From assembly GCF_947090785.1 (NCBI RefSeq), contig NZ_OX352320.1:2170001-2234000 (forward strand): 64,000 nt of DNA. Direction: 5' to 3'. Origin of the DNA: Rheinheimera sp. MM224 (lineage in GTDB: Bacteria; Pseudomonadota; Gammaproteobacteria; Enterobacterales; Alteromonadaceae). The stretch's first letter is position 1. Every line of letters begins with the position of its first letter. The notes beneath the pieces were generated by a model. That model was not told where the DNA came from. It ran no database searches and was given only the letters and a program-made list of their open reading frames with translations. The position numbers were made by a program, and so were the translations under genes. Below, in pieces: positions 26,591-35,268 of the stretch.

Positions 26591-26631
26591 ATTAAATTGC
26601 ATATTGACACCGGTGTCAATATGCGTATTAT
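26591..26631. promoter_or_regulatory. 26-bp palindromic operator with divergent promoters (oxidoreductase / ABC operon)
   Basis: Perfect palindrome 26599-26624 around TGACACCGGTGTCA. Plus strand: TTGACA (26604-26609), 16 bases, TATTAT (26626-26631). Minus strand: TTGACA (26619-26614), 17 bases, TTTAAT (26596-26591). One operator thus covers both -35 boxes. The match to the uxaC site is exact over 18 bases. Confidence 0.78.
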
Positions 26632-26737
26632 CAATTGCGACAGGGTAAAAAATAGCCGCATCGGCAGAACCTCCATGGGGATGTCAGATAGCAAGGCACA
26701 AGCACTAAAAGTGCGATCAATAAGAAGAGCTGGACAA

Positions 26738-28135
26738 ATGAGCTGGACAAAATACACGCTGGTGTCGCTGCCTATCGCAGCGGCGGCGGTCGTTGCTGCA
26801 ATTTGGTGGAGCGGGGAGCTGCCATCAGATTTAGACCCACAGCAAACACGACCCACTTTAGTCATAGCGGAGCACAGGACAGCGCGCCTGCAAGCTTTGT
26901 ATCAAATGCAGCCCAAGCTGGAAGCAGAGCTTGGGGTACGCTTAAAAATTGTCGAATATCCGGCACCGCCACAAGATTACTTCACCAAGCTGGTGACAGA
27001 GTTACGCGCTGGTAATGCCCCAGATGTATTTACTGTGCCACGGGATTTGCAGGTGGATGATCTGGCTGCTGCAGGGTATCTGGCCAATCTGACGGCTGAT
27101 GTCGAAGCCTGGCCGGGGTATCAGCAACTGCCAGCTTTAGTTAAAACCTTAACCCGCGCCAGTTTTGACGAACAGGTGTATGTGGTGCCTTCTATTGTGG
27201 CTGTGGAGCAACTCTATTACCGCCATGATTTGTTAACTGCAGCTGGCATCAGTACGGAGCAGCCAAAAGACTGGCAGGATTTACTCAATCGCAGCCGCCA
27301 GATTAAACAGCAGATGGGCCAGTTTCCGCTGATGATCCCTGCAGGTTTAACCTGGGGTATGGGCTCTTATACCGAAGGTTTTCGTTATTTACTCGCCAGT
27401 TTTCAGGATTATCAGCTGTTAAGTGCTGGTAATCAGTATCAGTTGAATGATGATGCGGTGCGTCAGGCTTTTGGTTTTTATCAGACGCTGGTGCAGGAAA
27501 AACTGACGCCAGTGAATCCATTGCTTAACCCAGAACCCTGGGTGATCCCAAAATACGAAATGTTTCCCAAAGGTGAGCTATTGATCACCACCTGTGGTAG
27601 CTGGTGCAAAGTCTTCGACTGGGGCCCTGGCAGCCGTAATCCTATTGCTAATGTCGATACCTCAGTACAAACCTGGAAATTTCCAAGTGCAGATGGCGGT
27701 GAGCCTTTTGCATTGGCTTCAGTGGTCTATGCCTGGGCAGTTAACGCTAAATCACGGCAGCAACAGCTTGCCCGTCAGTTAGTGCTGGCTTTAGGAGAAG
27801 TGGATGTGGCGCTGGCCTACGCGGTAAAGCTGGGTAATGTGCCAGCGCGGCTGGATGCGAAAGATCATCCTGACTTTATCGCCTTAGGCAGCTTAATGCA
27901 GGACCATGCGCTTTTGACTGAAAGCCGGGCGCTGCGCACCACTGTAGGTTCTAACGCCATGATGGCTGGTGTGGCTCAGGCTTCTGAAGCTGTACTGACA
28001 GGCCGCGCCAATGCGGTGCAGGCACAACAACAACTGCATGACTATGTGGTGAATGTGCTGGGCGTTGAGATGGTAGAGCAACAACTTGCCAAAACGCTGC
28101 CTCTGGCTTTGCCCGCTGACGTGGAGAAAGATTGA
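26738..28135 (+). CDS. Extracellular sugar-binding protein of an ABC transporter
   Basis: The protein opens MSWTKYTLVSLPIAAAAVVA, a signal or signal-anchor segment; ATG 26738 is chosen although ATG 26681 in frame cannot be excluded. The mature 430 residues are a family-1 solute-binding protein: LKIVEYPAPPQDYFTKLVTE, GNAPDVFTVPRDLQVDDLAA near 95 and LYYRHDLLTAAGISTEQPKD near 170, then a Trp-rich ligand region. It captures an oligosaccharide or glycoside in the periplasm for the two permeases that follow with overlapping ends. No lipobox is seen. Regulated by the operator at 26599-26624, so a glucuronide-type ligand is inferred. Confidence 0.85.
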   Translation: MSWTKYTLVSLPIAAAAVVAAIWWSGELPSDLDPQQTRPTLVIAEHRTARLQALYQMQPKLEAELGVRLKIVEYPAPPQDYFTKLVTELRAGNAPDVFTVPRDLQVDDLAAAGYLANLTADVEAWPGYQQLPALVKTLTRASFDEQVYVVPSIVAVEQLYYRHDLLTAAGISTEQPKDWQDLLNRSRQIKQQMGQFPLMIPAGLTWGMGSYTEGFRYLLASFQDYQLLSAGNQYQLNDDAVRQAFGFYQTLVQEKLTPVNPLLNPEPWVIPKYEMFPKGELLITTCGSWCKVFDWGPGSRNPIANVDTSVQTWKFPSADGGEPFALASVVYAWAVNAKSRQQQLARQLVLALGEVDVALAYAVKLGNVPARLDAKDHPDFIALGSLMQDHALLTESRALRTTVGSNAMMAGVAQASEAVLTGRANAVQAQQQLHDYVVNVLGVEMVEQQLAKTLPLALPADVEKD

Positions 28136-29022
28136 TGTTTAATATGACGTACGAAGCCAGAAGGCAGTTCGGTTATCGCATTATGATGACACCGGCTTTG
28201 TTGCTGATGGCGGCTTTTATAGTATTCCCGGCTTTTTATGCCTTTTCGCTGAGCTTAACTGACGATGCCTTATTGGGCTTTGCGGCGCAGGAATCTTCTT
28301 TTGTTGGTTTACGTAATTTCAGCCGTCTGTTTAGCGATCCACTGTTCTGGAACTCGCTCAAAGTGACGCTGATTTTTGTCATTGGTTCTGCAGTGATTGG
28401 TCAGTTTGTGTTGGGTTTTGCTTCGGCTTTAATGCTGCAGCGGCCGGTAAAATACAAATCCATTTTTAACGCCATTATTTGTCTGCCAAATGCGGTGCCG
28501 GAAATGGTGGTTGGCTTTTTATGGATCTCTATGTTTGCCAGTGGTGAATATGGCACCTTAAACCGCTTGGTGGCCTGGTTTGGTGTCGAGCCACAGCAGT
28601 GGTTGTACACCTTTCCGTTAATGTCGATCATTATCGTCAACACCTGGCGGGGTATAGCTTTTGCGATGATCTTACTGACTTCAGGCCTGGCCTCTATTCC
28701 TAAAGATATTTACGAAGCGGCCCGGGTGGATGGCGCTACAGATACACAAATTTTCTGGCGTATCACAGTGCCTATGATGATGCCTACCATCTTTCTTTAT
28801 ATGTTTATTTCTACTGTCACCACCTTCGCTATTTTTGGCCTGGTTTACACCTTAAGCCGCGGTGGGCCGGCGAACAGCACAGAGATATTAGGTATTTACA
28901 TTTACAATCAGTCGTTTACAGCATTTCAGCTGGGCTATGGTGCAGCAGTGGCTGTGATTAGTCTGGTGGTTTCTATGGTGCTGGGAATTATCTATGTGAA
29001 AGCACTGAAGGTGGAGGTCTGA
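28135..29022 (+). CDS. Sugar ABC transporter permease, MalF/ThuF type
   Basis: ATG 28135 overlaps the preceding stop (TGATG) and has GGAGAAAG upstream. The 295 residues contain six hydrophobic segments and the EAA loop YEAARVDGATDTQIFWRITVP (written here within limit as EAARVDGATDTQIFWRI), which docks to the ATPase. It belongs to the carbohydrate-uptake-1 family and forms the inner-membrane channel with the next gene. Confidence 0.92.
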   Translation: MFNMTYEARRQFGYRIMMTPALLLMAAFIVFPAFYAFSLSLTDDALLGFAAQESSFVGLRNFSRLFSDPLFWNSLKVTLIFVIGSAVIGQFVLGFASALMLQRPVKYKSIFNAIICLPNAVPEMVVGFLWISMFASGEYGTLNRLVAWFGVEPQQWLYTFPLMSIIIVNTWRGIAFAMILLTSGLASIPKDIYEAARVDGATDTQIFWRITVPMMMPTIFLYMFISTVTTFAIFGLVYTLSRGGPANSTEILGIYIYNQSFTAFQLGYGAAVAVISLVVSMVLGIIYVKALKVEV

Positions 29023-29023
29023 G

Positions 29024-29953
29024 ATGTTAAGTTTAGTCAGACCGGCCAATGAGGAAACCATCATGACGCATCATTCTTCGCAGCGCCGCGCCTATCTCAC
29101 GCTTGTGCTTATTTCTTTGTTTTGCCTGATGCCATTTTTTTGGGTGGTGCTGGCGGCTTTTGATCCCAAAGCCAGCCAGTTTTTACAAATTCCTGATGGC
29201 ATTACCGTCAATCATTTCTGGAACTTATTGGCCAATGAAAGTGGGGTACGCTGGGTACTAAACTCAGTAGGTATTGTTGGCACTGCCACTTTTCTAACCT
29301 TAATTTTGGCCGGTTTTGGTGGTTATGCTTTATCGCGCACCCAGGCCTGGTGGAAACGACCTTTGTTGTACGCCATTATTCTGGTGCGGATAGTGCCGCC
29401 ACCAGCTTTGATAGTACCTGTATACAAAGTGATGCTGTTTTTAAACGACTGGATTAATGGTGTGATTAACAGTCTGACCTCTGATGTAGCGCAGCAAATG
29501 CTGCTGAGCCGGATGTTTTCTTTTGTCGATGGTTACCTTGGCCTTATTTTGATCCAAACCGCTATGCAGCTACCGCTGGCGATTTGGATTATGAAAACCT
29601 TTTTTGACGCCATTCCAAAAGACTACGAAGAAGCCGCAGCACTGGATGGTGCCAGCCAGTGGCAAACCGTGCGTCATGTGTTAATTCCGCTGGCCTTGCC
29701 AGGTTTTGCAGCCGCTGGTTTATTTGCATTTATTAACGCTTGGGGTGATTTTTTAATGCCACTGATGTTCACCTCATCACCTGAGTTACAAACCTTGCCA
29801 CTGGGCATGTTCCGCGCTTTCTTGCGTGTCGACGCCATTGATTATGGTTTCTTAACGGCACTGGCTGTGATTTACACCTTGCCCGCCGTCATTGCATTTG
29901 CCTTCGCCCGAAAGTTTCTGACCCAGACTTTCTCCGGCGGCGTGAAAGGATAA
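29024..29953 (+). CDS. Sugar ABC transporter permease, MalG/ThuG type
   Basis: The 309-residue protein has six hydrophobic segments and a C-terminal EAA loop (EEAAALDGASQWQTVRHVLI). Starts at 29024 (GGAGGT upstream) and 29063 (GAGGA upstream) are both plausible; the longer is given. It pairs with the preceding permease, one base away, and with the ATPase 12 bases downstream. Confidence 0.92.
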   Translation: MLSLVRPANEETIMTHHSSQRRAYLTLVLISLFCLMPFFWVVLAAFDPKASQFLQIPDGITVNHFWNLLANESGVRWVLNSVGIVGTATFLTLILAGFGGYALSRTQAWWKRPLLYAIILVRIVPPPALIVPVYKVMLFLNDWINGVINSLTSDVAQQMLLSRMFSFVDGYLGLILIQTAMQLPLAIWIMKTFFDAIPKDYEEAAALDGASQWQTVRHVLIPLALPGFAAAGLFAFINAWGDFLMPLMFTSSPELQTLPLGMFRAFLRVDAIDYGFLTALAVIYTLPAVIAFAFARKFLTQTFSGGVKG

Positions 29954-29965
29954 GAGGATTTTGTT

Positions 29966-31075
29966 ATGTCACAGATTGAACTGATTAATATTAAAAAGAA
30001 TTACATGGGCACAGAAGTGGTGAAGGGCATAGATGTCACCATTAACGAAGGCGAATTTGCCGTGATAGTTGGCCCTTCAGGCTGCGGTAAATCCACCTTG
30101 TTGCGCATGATTGCAGGTTTAGAGGATATCAGCAGCGGTGAGCTGAAAATTGGCGGCAAGCTGATGAATAACGTCTCACCCGATCAGCGTGAAATTGCCA
30201 TGGTGTTTCAGTCTTATGCTTTGTACCCGCATATGACGGTGGCGGAAAACATTGGTTTTGCGCTGGCTTTGAAAAAAACGGACAAAGCGGAAATCAATCG
30301 CAGAGTATTAGAAGCGGCCAAAATGCTGGAGCTGGAACATTTACTGGAGCGCAAACCTGCGGCTTTATCCGGTGGGCAGCGCCAGCGTGTGGCTATAGGC
30401 CGCGCCATAGTAAAACGGCCAAAAGTGATTTTATTTGATGAGCCGCTGTCGAACCTGGACGCTAAATTGCGGGTGCAGATGCGTACCGAGTTAATGCGAT
30501 TACACCGCGAATTTGGCTCTACCATAGTTTATGTCACCCACGATCAGGTGGAAGCCATGACTATGGCGCAAAAAATCATAGTACTGAACAACGGCCATGT
30601 AGCTCAGATGGGCAAGCCAATGGATCTGTACCGTGCGCCGGAAAATACTTTTGTCGCCCAGTTTATTGGCGTGCCAAAAATGAATCTGCTGCGCGGCAAT
30701 TTACAGGCCGATGTTTTCACCCTGCAGTCTGGCGAGAAGTTACAGCTCGATTGTGGTTACAGCGACGGTGTTAATTTGCAGCTGGGAGTCCGGCCTGAGC
30801 ATTTGAAGCTGGAACTACTGCCGCAAGGTAGTGGCAGTGAAAACAATAGCGAACACAGCTGGACTGTGGACGTAGTGGAGCGCCTTGGCGTAGAAAGTTT
30901 TATCCACTTATGTAATGCAGCACGTGACGTGTTGGTGCTTCGCCTTGAAGGTGACTGTGATTTACAAGTGGATAGCAAAGTGGCAGTGCGGTTTGATTGC
31001 AGTCACTGTTATCTGTTTAACGACGCAGGTGTGCGGCTGTTACCAAATTCTGCCGCTATGCATCTGGCTGGCTGA
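29966..31075 (+). CDS. Sugar ABC transporter ATPase, MalK/UgpC type
   Basis: The 369-residue protein has a full nucleotide-binding domain: Walker A GPSGCGKST (about 37-45), Q-loop FQSYALYPHM, signature LSGGQRQR near 134, Walker B ILFDEPLSNLDA and H-loop VTHDQVEAM. A TOBE-type regulatory region follows from about 235 (NLLRGNLQADVF, LGVRPEHLKLE). It energises the transporter encoded by the three preceding genes. A terminator follows at 31097. Confidence 0.95.
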   Translation: MSQIELINIKKNYMGTEVVKGIDVTINEGEFAVIVGPSGCGKSTLLRMIAGLEDISSGELKIGGKLMNNVSPDQREIAMVFQSYALYPHMTVAENIGFALALKKTDKAEINRRVLEAAKMLELEHLLERKPAALSGGQRQRVAIGRAIVKRPKVILFDEPLSNLDAKLRVQMRTELMRLHREFGSTIVYVTHDQVEAMTMAQKIIVLNNGHVAQMGKPMDLYRAPENTFVAQFIGVPKMNLLRGNLQADVFTLQSGEKLQLDCGYSDGVNLQLGVRPEHLKLELLPQGSGSENNSEHSWTVDVVERLGVESFIHLCNAARDVLVLRLEGDCDLQVDSKVAVRFDCSHCYLFNDAGVRLLPNSAAMHLAG

Positions 31076-31096
31076 TCTTTTCTCTGGATGGACCTT

Positions 31097-31131
31097 GGCC
31101 AGATTGCTTGTTGGGCACTCTGGCCTTTTTT
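31097..31131 (+). terminator. Rho-independent terminator of the ABC operon
   Basis: GGCCAGA, 15-base loop, TCTGGCC, then TTTTTT. It lies 22 bases after the ATPase stop. Confidence 0.75.
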
Positions 31132-31169
31132 ATCAGGTATGGCTTGTTTTAGTACTGGCTGAACTGCAA

Positions 31170-31841
31170 CTACATTTTCGAAGAAAGCCCAGTTAAAAGT
31201 GCAGGTAATAACCTCATATCATGAAATTCTGTCACTAAAGCGGATGGGCTGGTTTCGCCATGGATAGTGTAAAACAAGGTGTTCATACCTGCGGCCAGGC
31301 CTGCCAACACGCCGGGCAGGCTGTCTTCTATCACCACACAATGCTCTGGTTTTGCACCTAGCGTTGCAGCGGAATGCAGATATAACGCAGGGTCTGGCTT
31401 AAAACGTTGAATATCGTAAGCACTAAAGATGCGATCTTTAAAAAATTCAGCGAGGTCACAAAGTTCCAGCGCCTGCTGTACTTTAAAGCGGGGGCCATTG
31501 CTGACCACAGCCATAGGCCAGCCTTGCTGCTGACAAAATTGCAGGGCTGGCTTGATACCGGCCACAGCTTTGAGTTCAGCCTGAAACAACTGCTGCACCA
31601 AAGCACGATAACGCGGCTCGGTGTTTTCGTTTAAACGAACTCCATGCAGCTTTGCCAGTGTGTCGAATATATCCGACAGCTGGCCACCTCTATAATCCCG
31701 TATCAGTTCCGGCACCGAAAGCGTCACACCATAATCGGAAAAAATCTGCGCTAAGGCCTGATTGCATAAGCCTTCGCTGTCGACCAGAGTGCCGTCGCTG
31801 TCAAACAGCAGGCAGAGTTTTACCGGGTATTTGGAGTTCAT
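31170..31841 (-). CDS. HAD phosphatase, YieH (6-phosphogluconate phosphatase)-like
   Basis: The 223-residue protein is a HAD-IA phosphatase: motif I DSDGTLVDSE (nucleophile Asp14), motif II VVSNGPRFKVQQALE near 107, motif III KPDPALYLHSA and motif IV VIEDSLPGV. Beyond the catalytic motifs it resembles E. coli YieH, notably FSAYDIQRFKPDPALYLHSA, rather than beta-phosphoglucomutase. It probably dephosphorylates a sugar phosphate in the cytoplasm. Its start overlaps the GH92 stop by 4 bases, so it is co-translated with the mannosidase and belongs to the GntR regulon. The substrate here is inferred only by similarity. Confidence 0.8.
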   Translation of the reverse strand: MNSKYPVKLCLLFDSDGTLVDSEGLCNQALAQIFSDYGVTLSVPELIRDYRGGQLSDIFDTLAKLHGVRLNENTEPRYRALVQQLFQAELKAVAGIKPALQFCQQQGWPMAVVSNGPRFKVQQALELCDLAEFFKDRIFSAYDIQRFKPDPALYLHSAATLGAKPEHCVVIEDSLPGVLAGLAAGMNTLFYTIHGETSPSALVTEFHDMRLLPALLTGLSSKM

Positions 31842-34258
31842 TGCGTCAGCTTTGTGTTTGGTTTTTCAGACATCTGTAGCACCAGCTCACCGCCGTTAAT
31901 AATTTCACTATGGTACAAAAAGCTACGTTGTAGTACTTTGCCATTTAAGCGGATTTCGCTGATATAAGGCCGGTTTTTGCCGTTATTCAGAGTTTTAATT
32001 TTAAACTCTTTACCTGGATAAAAAGCCGGGTCCAGCTGGATGCGAACCTGATCAAATAACGGGCTACCGAGCTGATAAACAGGGTCAGCTTCGACACCAC
32101 CGGATAGCTGAAACAGACCTATCTTCATCAGTACCGACAAACTGCCCATCAGGCCCTGATCTTCATCGCCGTTGTAGCCACGGTCTGGCGATAAATCGCT
32201 GTAGACAGTATCAACTATTTGTCTGGACCAATACTGTGTCAGCCATGGCGCTCCGGCCGCGCTGAAAATAAAGGCGGTTTGCATACTGGGCTGATTGCCA
32301 TAGTTAATAGGGCTGCGGCGGTATTCTTCGTGAGTTTCCTGAGCATGGGCTGTGCCTGAGGTAAAACCTTGTTTTTGCGCGGTTTTAAAGTCGTTGTCTA
32401 ATCTTGTGATCAGCTTCTCTTTACCACCCATCAGCTCCATCAGGCCTTTGATGTCATGAGGTACAAACCAGGTTGCCTGAGCCGGGTTGGCTTCAACAAA
32501 ACCATTTTCATACTCGTGCGGGTCAAAAGGTGTCTGCCAACTGCCATCGATAGTACGGGGCCTCATATAACCGGTTTGGCTATCGAACTGGTTGCGGTAG
32601 TTTTGCGCTCTTTTGCTATAAAGTTTCGCATCTTCAGCCTGGCCTAAAGCCATCGCCAGTTGCGCCAGTGCATGATCCTGAAAAGCATATTCCAACGTCT
32701 GGCCTGAGCCTCGTCTGTGGCTGCCATAGTTACTTTCAGTTTCTGGCAGCGGGTAGGGAATGTAACCCCGCTGCAGATAATACTGCATGCCACCGCCTGT
32801 GCTGCTGTAATGCTCGTAACCAGCGCGGGCCATGACACCCTCGCTGCTGTGGTTATGTTTCATCGCGTTGTAAGCGGCTTTCACATCAAAATCCTGCTGA
32901 TTTTTGTACAGGCCTTTTTGATAGTTCGACACTAAAAATGGCGTCGTAGGTGCGCCTGTCATCACCAGCGTATCCTGACCACCGGACGGGCCACGCGGAA
33001 TAAAACCACCGTCTTTGGCATACTGAAGCAGGCTGTTGCCCATATCGGCTGCAATTTGCGGATAAGCCAGAGGCCATAAAGTAGCGATAGTCCACTGTGC
33101 ACCCCAGAATGAATCTGAGTTGTGATGGTTAAACCTTGGTTTGCCCGTTGCATCCAGCGGTAACTGCCTGACTACAGCTTCAGTGCCGGATAAGTCGGTG
33201 TACTGGCCATTGACGTCAGAGATAGCGCGACGGCCTTGCAGTGAATGCCACAAATCTGTGTAAAAACGGCGTTGTTGTTGCTCTGTGCCGCCGCTGATAT
33301 CGATGCGGCTTAACGCGTTATTCCATTCTTGCCTGGCCTGTTGTTTTACTTCGGCAAAATCCCAGTGTGGCAGTTCGGTGTCGGCATTGAGTTTGGCGTT
33401 GTCGACCGACACATAAGAAATCCCCACTTTCAGCAGTGTAGGGTTGCCGCTGCCTGCCAGAGTGACCACCAAACCTGCGTCATCGCCATTGATAGCACTG
33501 ACATTATGAAACAGCATGTTGCCACGCCAGGCATCCAACTGTTTCACCTTCTGGTTAAAGCGGGCATAAAAATACACCTTCACCGGCTTGGTGCGCCGCT
33601 CTGTGCCCTGATTGGTGATGTAACCCGCGACTACATCTTTGCCTTGCAACTTCGCTTGCGCATGGCCAAGACGGGAAGGGCCCATCAAACCGCCTAACTG
33701 AAACAGCACCTGTTGTGGCTGATTGGTAGCGTATGTGTACTGATGAAAACCTACTCTGGAGGTGGAGGTTAAGGCTACTTCTATTTGGTAGCGGTCGAGC
33801 TTTAACTGATGAAAGCCAGGTTGAACCGTTTCTCCATTATGGGAAAAATCCGAATAATAATCGGTTTTTAACTGCTCCAGCTTTTGTGTGGAGGAAAGCG
33901 GCATGACAGATAAACCTGCCAGCTGCCACTCATGGATATGGTTAAAACCTTTGATTTGTTTTGAATGATAACGGTAGCCGCTGCCCCATTCACCTTCGAG
34001 ATCGGTATCCGGAAATAAGCTGACCATACCAAAAGGCCTGGCTGCTGAGCTGAAGAAAAACCAGCGGCTGTTTGCACTATCAAGGTAGGGATAAACCAAA
34101 TCAACAGGCTGGCTGCTTGCGGCTGCAGTGACGGGCACAACACCACAACACAAAACCAGCGCCAGCAGCACAGAGCGAAACTTTGTGGGTTTCAGATTAA
34201 AAGCAGAAAAACGTTGTGGAGGAAGAGCCACACCTTGGGTCGGAGACTGGGCTGTCAT
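31838..34258 (-). CDS. GH92-family alpha-mannosidase, exported
   Basis: ATG 34258 has AAGG upstream and is preferred over TTG 34285; 806 residues. A hydrophobic leader (LLALVLCCGVVPVTAAA) directs it to the periplasm. The N-terminal domain starts VDLVYPYLDSANSRWFFF and has ARPFGMVSLFPDTD, as in GH92. The alpha/alpha-six barrel includes DSFWGAQWTIATLWPL, and the end carries YQLGSPLFDQVRIQLD. The usual GNDDxGQMSAW stretch is replaced by NGDEDQGLMGS, so this is a divergent branch. GH92 enzymes are calcium-dependent exo-mannosidases. The GntR-type operator lies 48 bases upstream, and mannose-processing genes share that control. Confidence 0.85.
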   Translation of the reverse strand: MTAQSPTQGVALPPQRFSAFNLKPTKFRSVLLALVLCCGVVPVTAAASSQPVDLVYPYLDSANSRWFFFSSAARPFGMVSLFPDTDLEGEWGSGYRYHSKQIKGFNHIHEWQLAGLSVMPLSSTQKLEQLKTDYYSDFSHNGETVQPGFHQLKLDRYQIEVALTSTSRVGFHQYTYATNQPQQVLFQLGGLMGPSRLGHAQAKLQGKDVVAGYITNQGTERRTKPVKVYFYARFNQKVKQLDAWRGNMLFHNVSAINGDDAGLVVTLAGSGNPTLLKVGISYVSVDNAKLNADTELPHWDFAEVKQQARQEWNNALSRIDISGGTEQQQRRFYTDLWHSLQGRRAISDVNGQYTDLSGTEAVVRQLPLDATGKPRFNHHNSDSFWGAQWTIATLWPLAYPQIAADMGNSLLQYAKDGGFIPRGPSGGQDTLVMTGAPTTPFLVSNYQKGLYKNQQDFDVKAAYNAMKHNHSSEGVMARAGYEHYSSTGGGMQYYLQRGYIPYPLPETESNYGSHRRGSGQTLEYAFQDHALAQLAMALGQAEDAKLYSKRAQNYRNQFDSQTGYMRPRTIDGSWQTPFDPHEYENGFVEANPAQATWFVPHDIKGLMELMGGKEKLITRLDNDFKTAQKQGFTSGTAHAQETHEEYRRSPINYGNQPSMQTAFIFSAAGAPWLTQYWSRQIVDTVYSDLSPDRGYNGDEDQGLMGSLSVLMKIGLFQLSGGVEADPVYQLGSPLFDQVRIQLDPAFYPGKEFKIKTLNNGKNRPYISEIRLNGKVLQRSFLYHSEIINGGELVLQMSEKPNTKLTQ

Positions 34259-34305
34259 CGGATGCCTTACTAAAAGTCGCTGCAAGATGCCCTATGTATA
34301 ACAAA

Positions 34306-34318
34306 TTGGACAGGCCAA
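34306..34318 (-). promoter_or_regulatory. GntR/FadR-type operator upstream of the GH92 operon
   Basis: TTGGACAGGCCAA, inside the imperfect palindrome AATTGGACAGGCCAATT (34304-34320). The same 13-mer occurs at 35138-35150 upstream of manD. Binding by the GntR at 34352 is inferred. Confidence 0.65.
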
Positions 34319-34351
34319 TTGCAACACTGGCTTGTCCGCAGATCGTGCTAT

Positions 34352-35089
34352 CTAGTCCGCAATCAACAAAATATAAGCTTCAGTGACCTGAGCTATATGC
34401 TCCTGCATCGCTGCTCTGGCGCCTGCTGCGTCGCGGCGGCTCAGGCATTGATAAATTTTTTCATGCGCCTGAATATTTGGGCCTGCCACCTGACGGCGGA
34501 TTTTCTCAGCAAATAACCGGCTGATCTCCGACGACTCACGTAAAGTCCATAACCATTCCACCATAGACTGTAAAGCGCTGTTGCGGGTGGCGCTGGCAAT
34601 TAACTGATGAAACTTACCGTCAAAAGCTTCGGCTTCAGAGGTCTTTTGTGCTGCAACCAAAGCCGTCATCTGGTTTAAATATGCTTTGAGTTTTAACAGT
34701 TCTTCATTACTGATGCGCTCTGCAGCTAAAGCGGCGGCATCACCTTCCACCAACAAGCGAGCTTCCATAATTTCCAGCGGGCCTGGGGCGTCGTCGGCCA
34801 AAATAGAGCTTTTTAAAGCGGCAGATTTCAGTACATAGACGCCTGATCCCGGTTTAATTTCCACCAGTCCTGATACTTCCAGCGCTATTAATGCTTCACG
34901 CACCGTCTGGCGGCTCACATCGTAGTGCTGCGCCAAATCGCGTTCTGCTGGCAGGCGATCGCCTGGATTTAATTCACCTTTGGCAATGTTTTGCGCCAGC
35001 TTATCGGCGATCAATAAATACAGGCGTGGGCTATTGGCCTGGCTGCGTTCTGTACTGAGCTTCAGTGGAGAGTCTGTTGTTTGTGTCAT
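34352..35089 (-). CDS. GntR-family (FadR subfamily) regulator
   Basis: ATG 35089 is chosen: the longer open frame (to 35200) would translate through the operator cluster. The 245-residue protein has a GntR winged helix (ELNPGDRLPAERDLAQHY, then VSRQTVREALIALEVSGLVE near 55) and an all-helical FCD effector domain (DGKFHQLIASATRNSAL, QAHEKIYQCLSRRDAAGARA). FCD regulators of this type (UxuR/ExuR-like) sense sugar acids. It lies between the GH92 operon and manD; operators on both sides make it the probable regulator of both and of itself. Mannonate or a related acid is the likely effector, by inference. Confidence 0.88.
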   Translation of the reverse strand: MTQTTDSPLKLSTERSQANSPRLYLLIADKLAQNIAKGELNPGDRLPAERDLAQHYDVSRQTVREALIALEVSGLVEIKPGSGVYVLKSAALKSSILADDAPGPLEIMEARLLVEGDAAALAAERISNEELLKLKAYLNQMTALVAAQKTSEAEAFDGKFHQLIASATRNSALQSMVEWLWTLRESSEISRLFAEKIRRQVAGPNIQAHEKIYQCLSRRDAAGARAAMQEHIAQVTEAYILLIAD

Positions 35090-35106
35090 CTTGGCTTCAA
35101 ATTTAT

Positions 35107-35121
35107 TTTGGTCTGGCCAAA
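35107..35121. promoter_or_regulatory. GntR/FadR-type operator A (gntR-manD gap)
   Basis: TTTGGTCTGGCCAAA, an imperfect palindrome 18 bases upstream of the gntR start; autoregulation is inferred. Confidence 0.6.
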
Positions 35122-35137
35122 TATTTGATATTGCAAA

Positions 35138-35150
35138 TTGGACAGGCCAA
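35138..35150. promoter_or_regulatory. GntR/FadR-type operator B (gntR-manD gap)
   Basis: TTGGACAGGCCAA, identical to the site upstream of the GH92 operon. Confidence 0.65.
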
Positions 35151-35167
35151 ATGTTAGTGTTAATCAA

Positions 35168-35180
35168 TAGGCCTGACCAA
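35168..35180. promoter_or_regulatory. GntR/FadR-type operator C (gntR-manD gap)
   Basis: TAGGCCTGACCAA, one base off the TTGG...CCAA frame and closest in the reverse orientation (TTGGTCAGGCCTA). It is the third of three sites about 30 bases apart, roughly three helical turns, which suggests cooperative binding. Confidence 0.5.
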
Positions 35181-35268
35181 TTTAATCTGTCGACCAGCAC
35201 AATTCAAGCGTAGCAGTCAAAACGACTGTTGGGTTAGCAGTCAAACTGAGCTAATTTTAGGGAAATGT

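Noticed and set aside
33329..33697. 122-codon plus-strand open frame inside GH92
   Set aside because: Antisense shadow of a well-supported gene without initiation signals.
34352..35200. Longer GntR start at 35200
   Set aside because: It would translate through the three operators; the family domain begins after ATG 35089.
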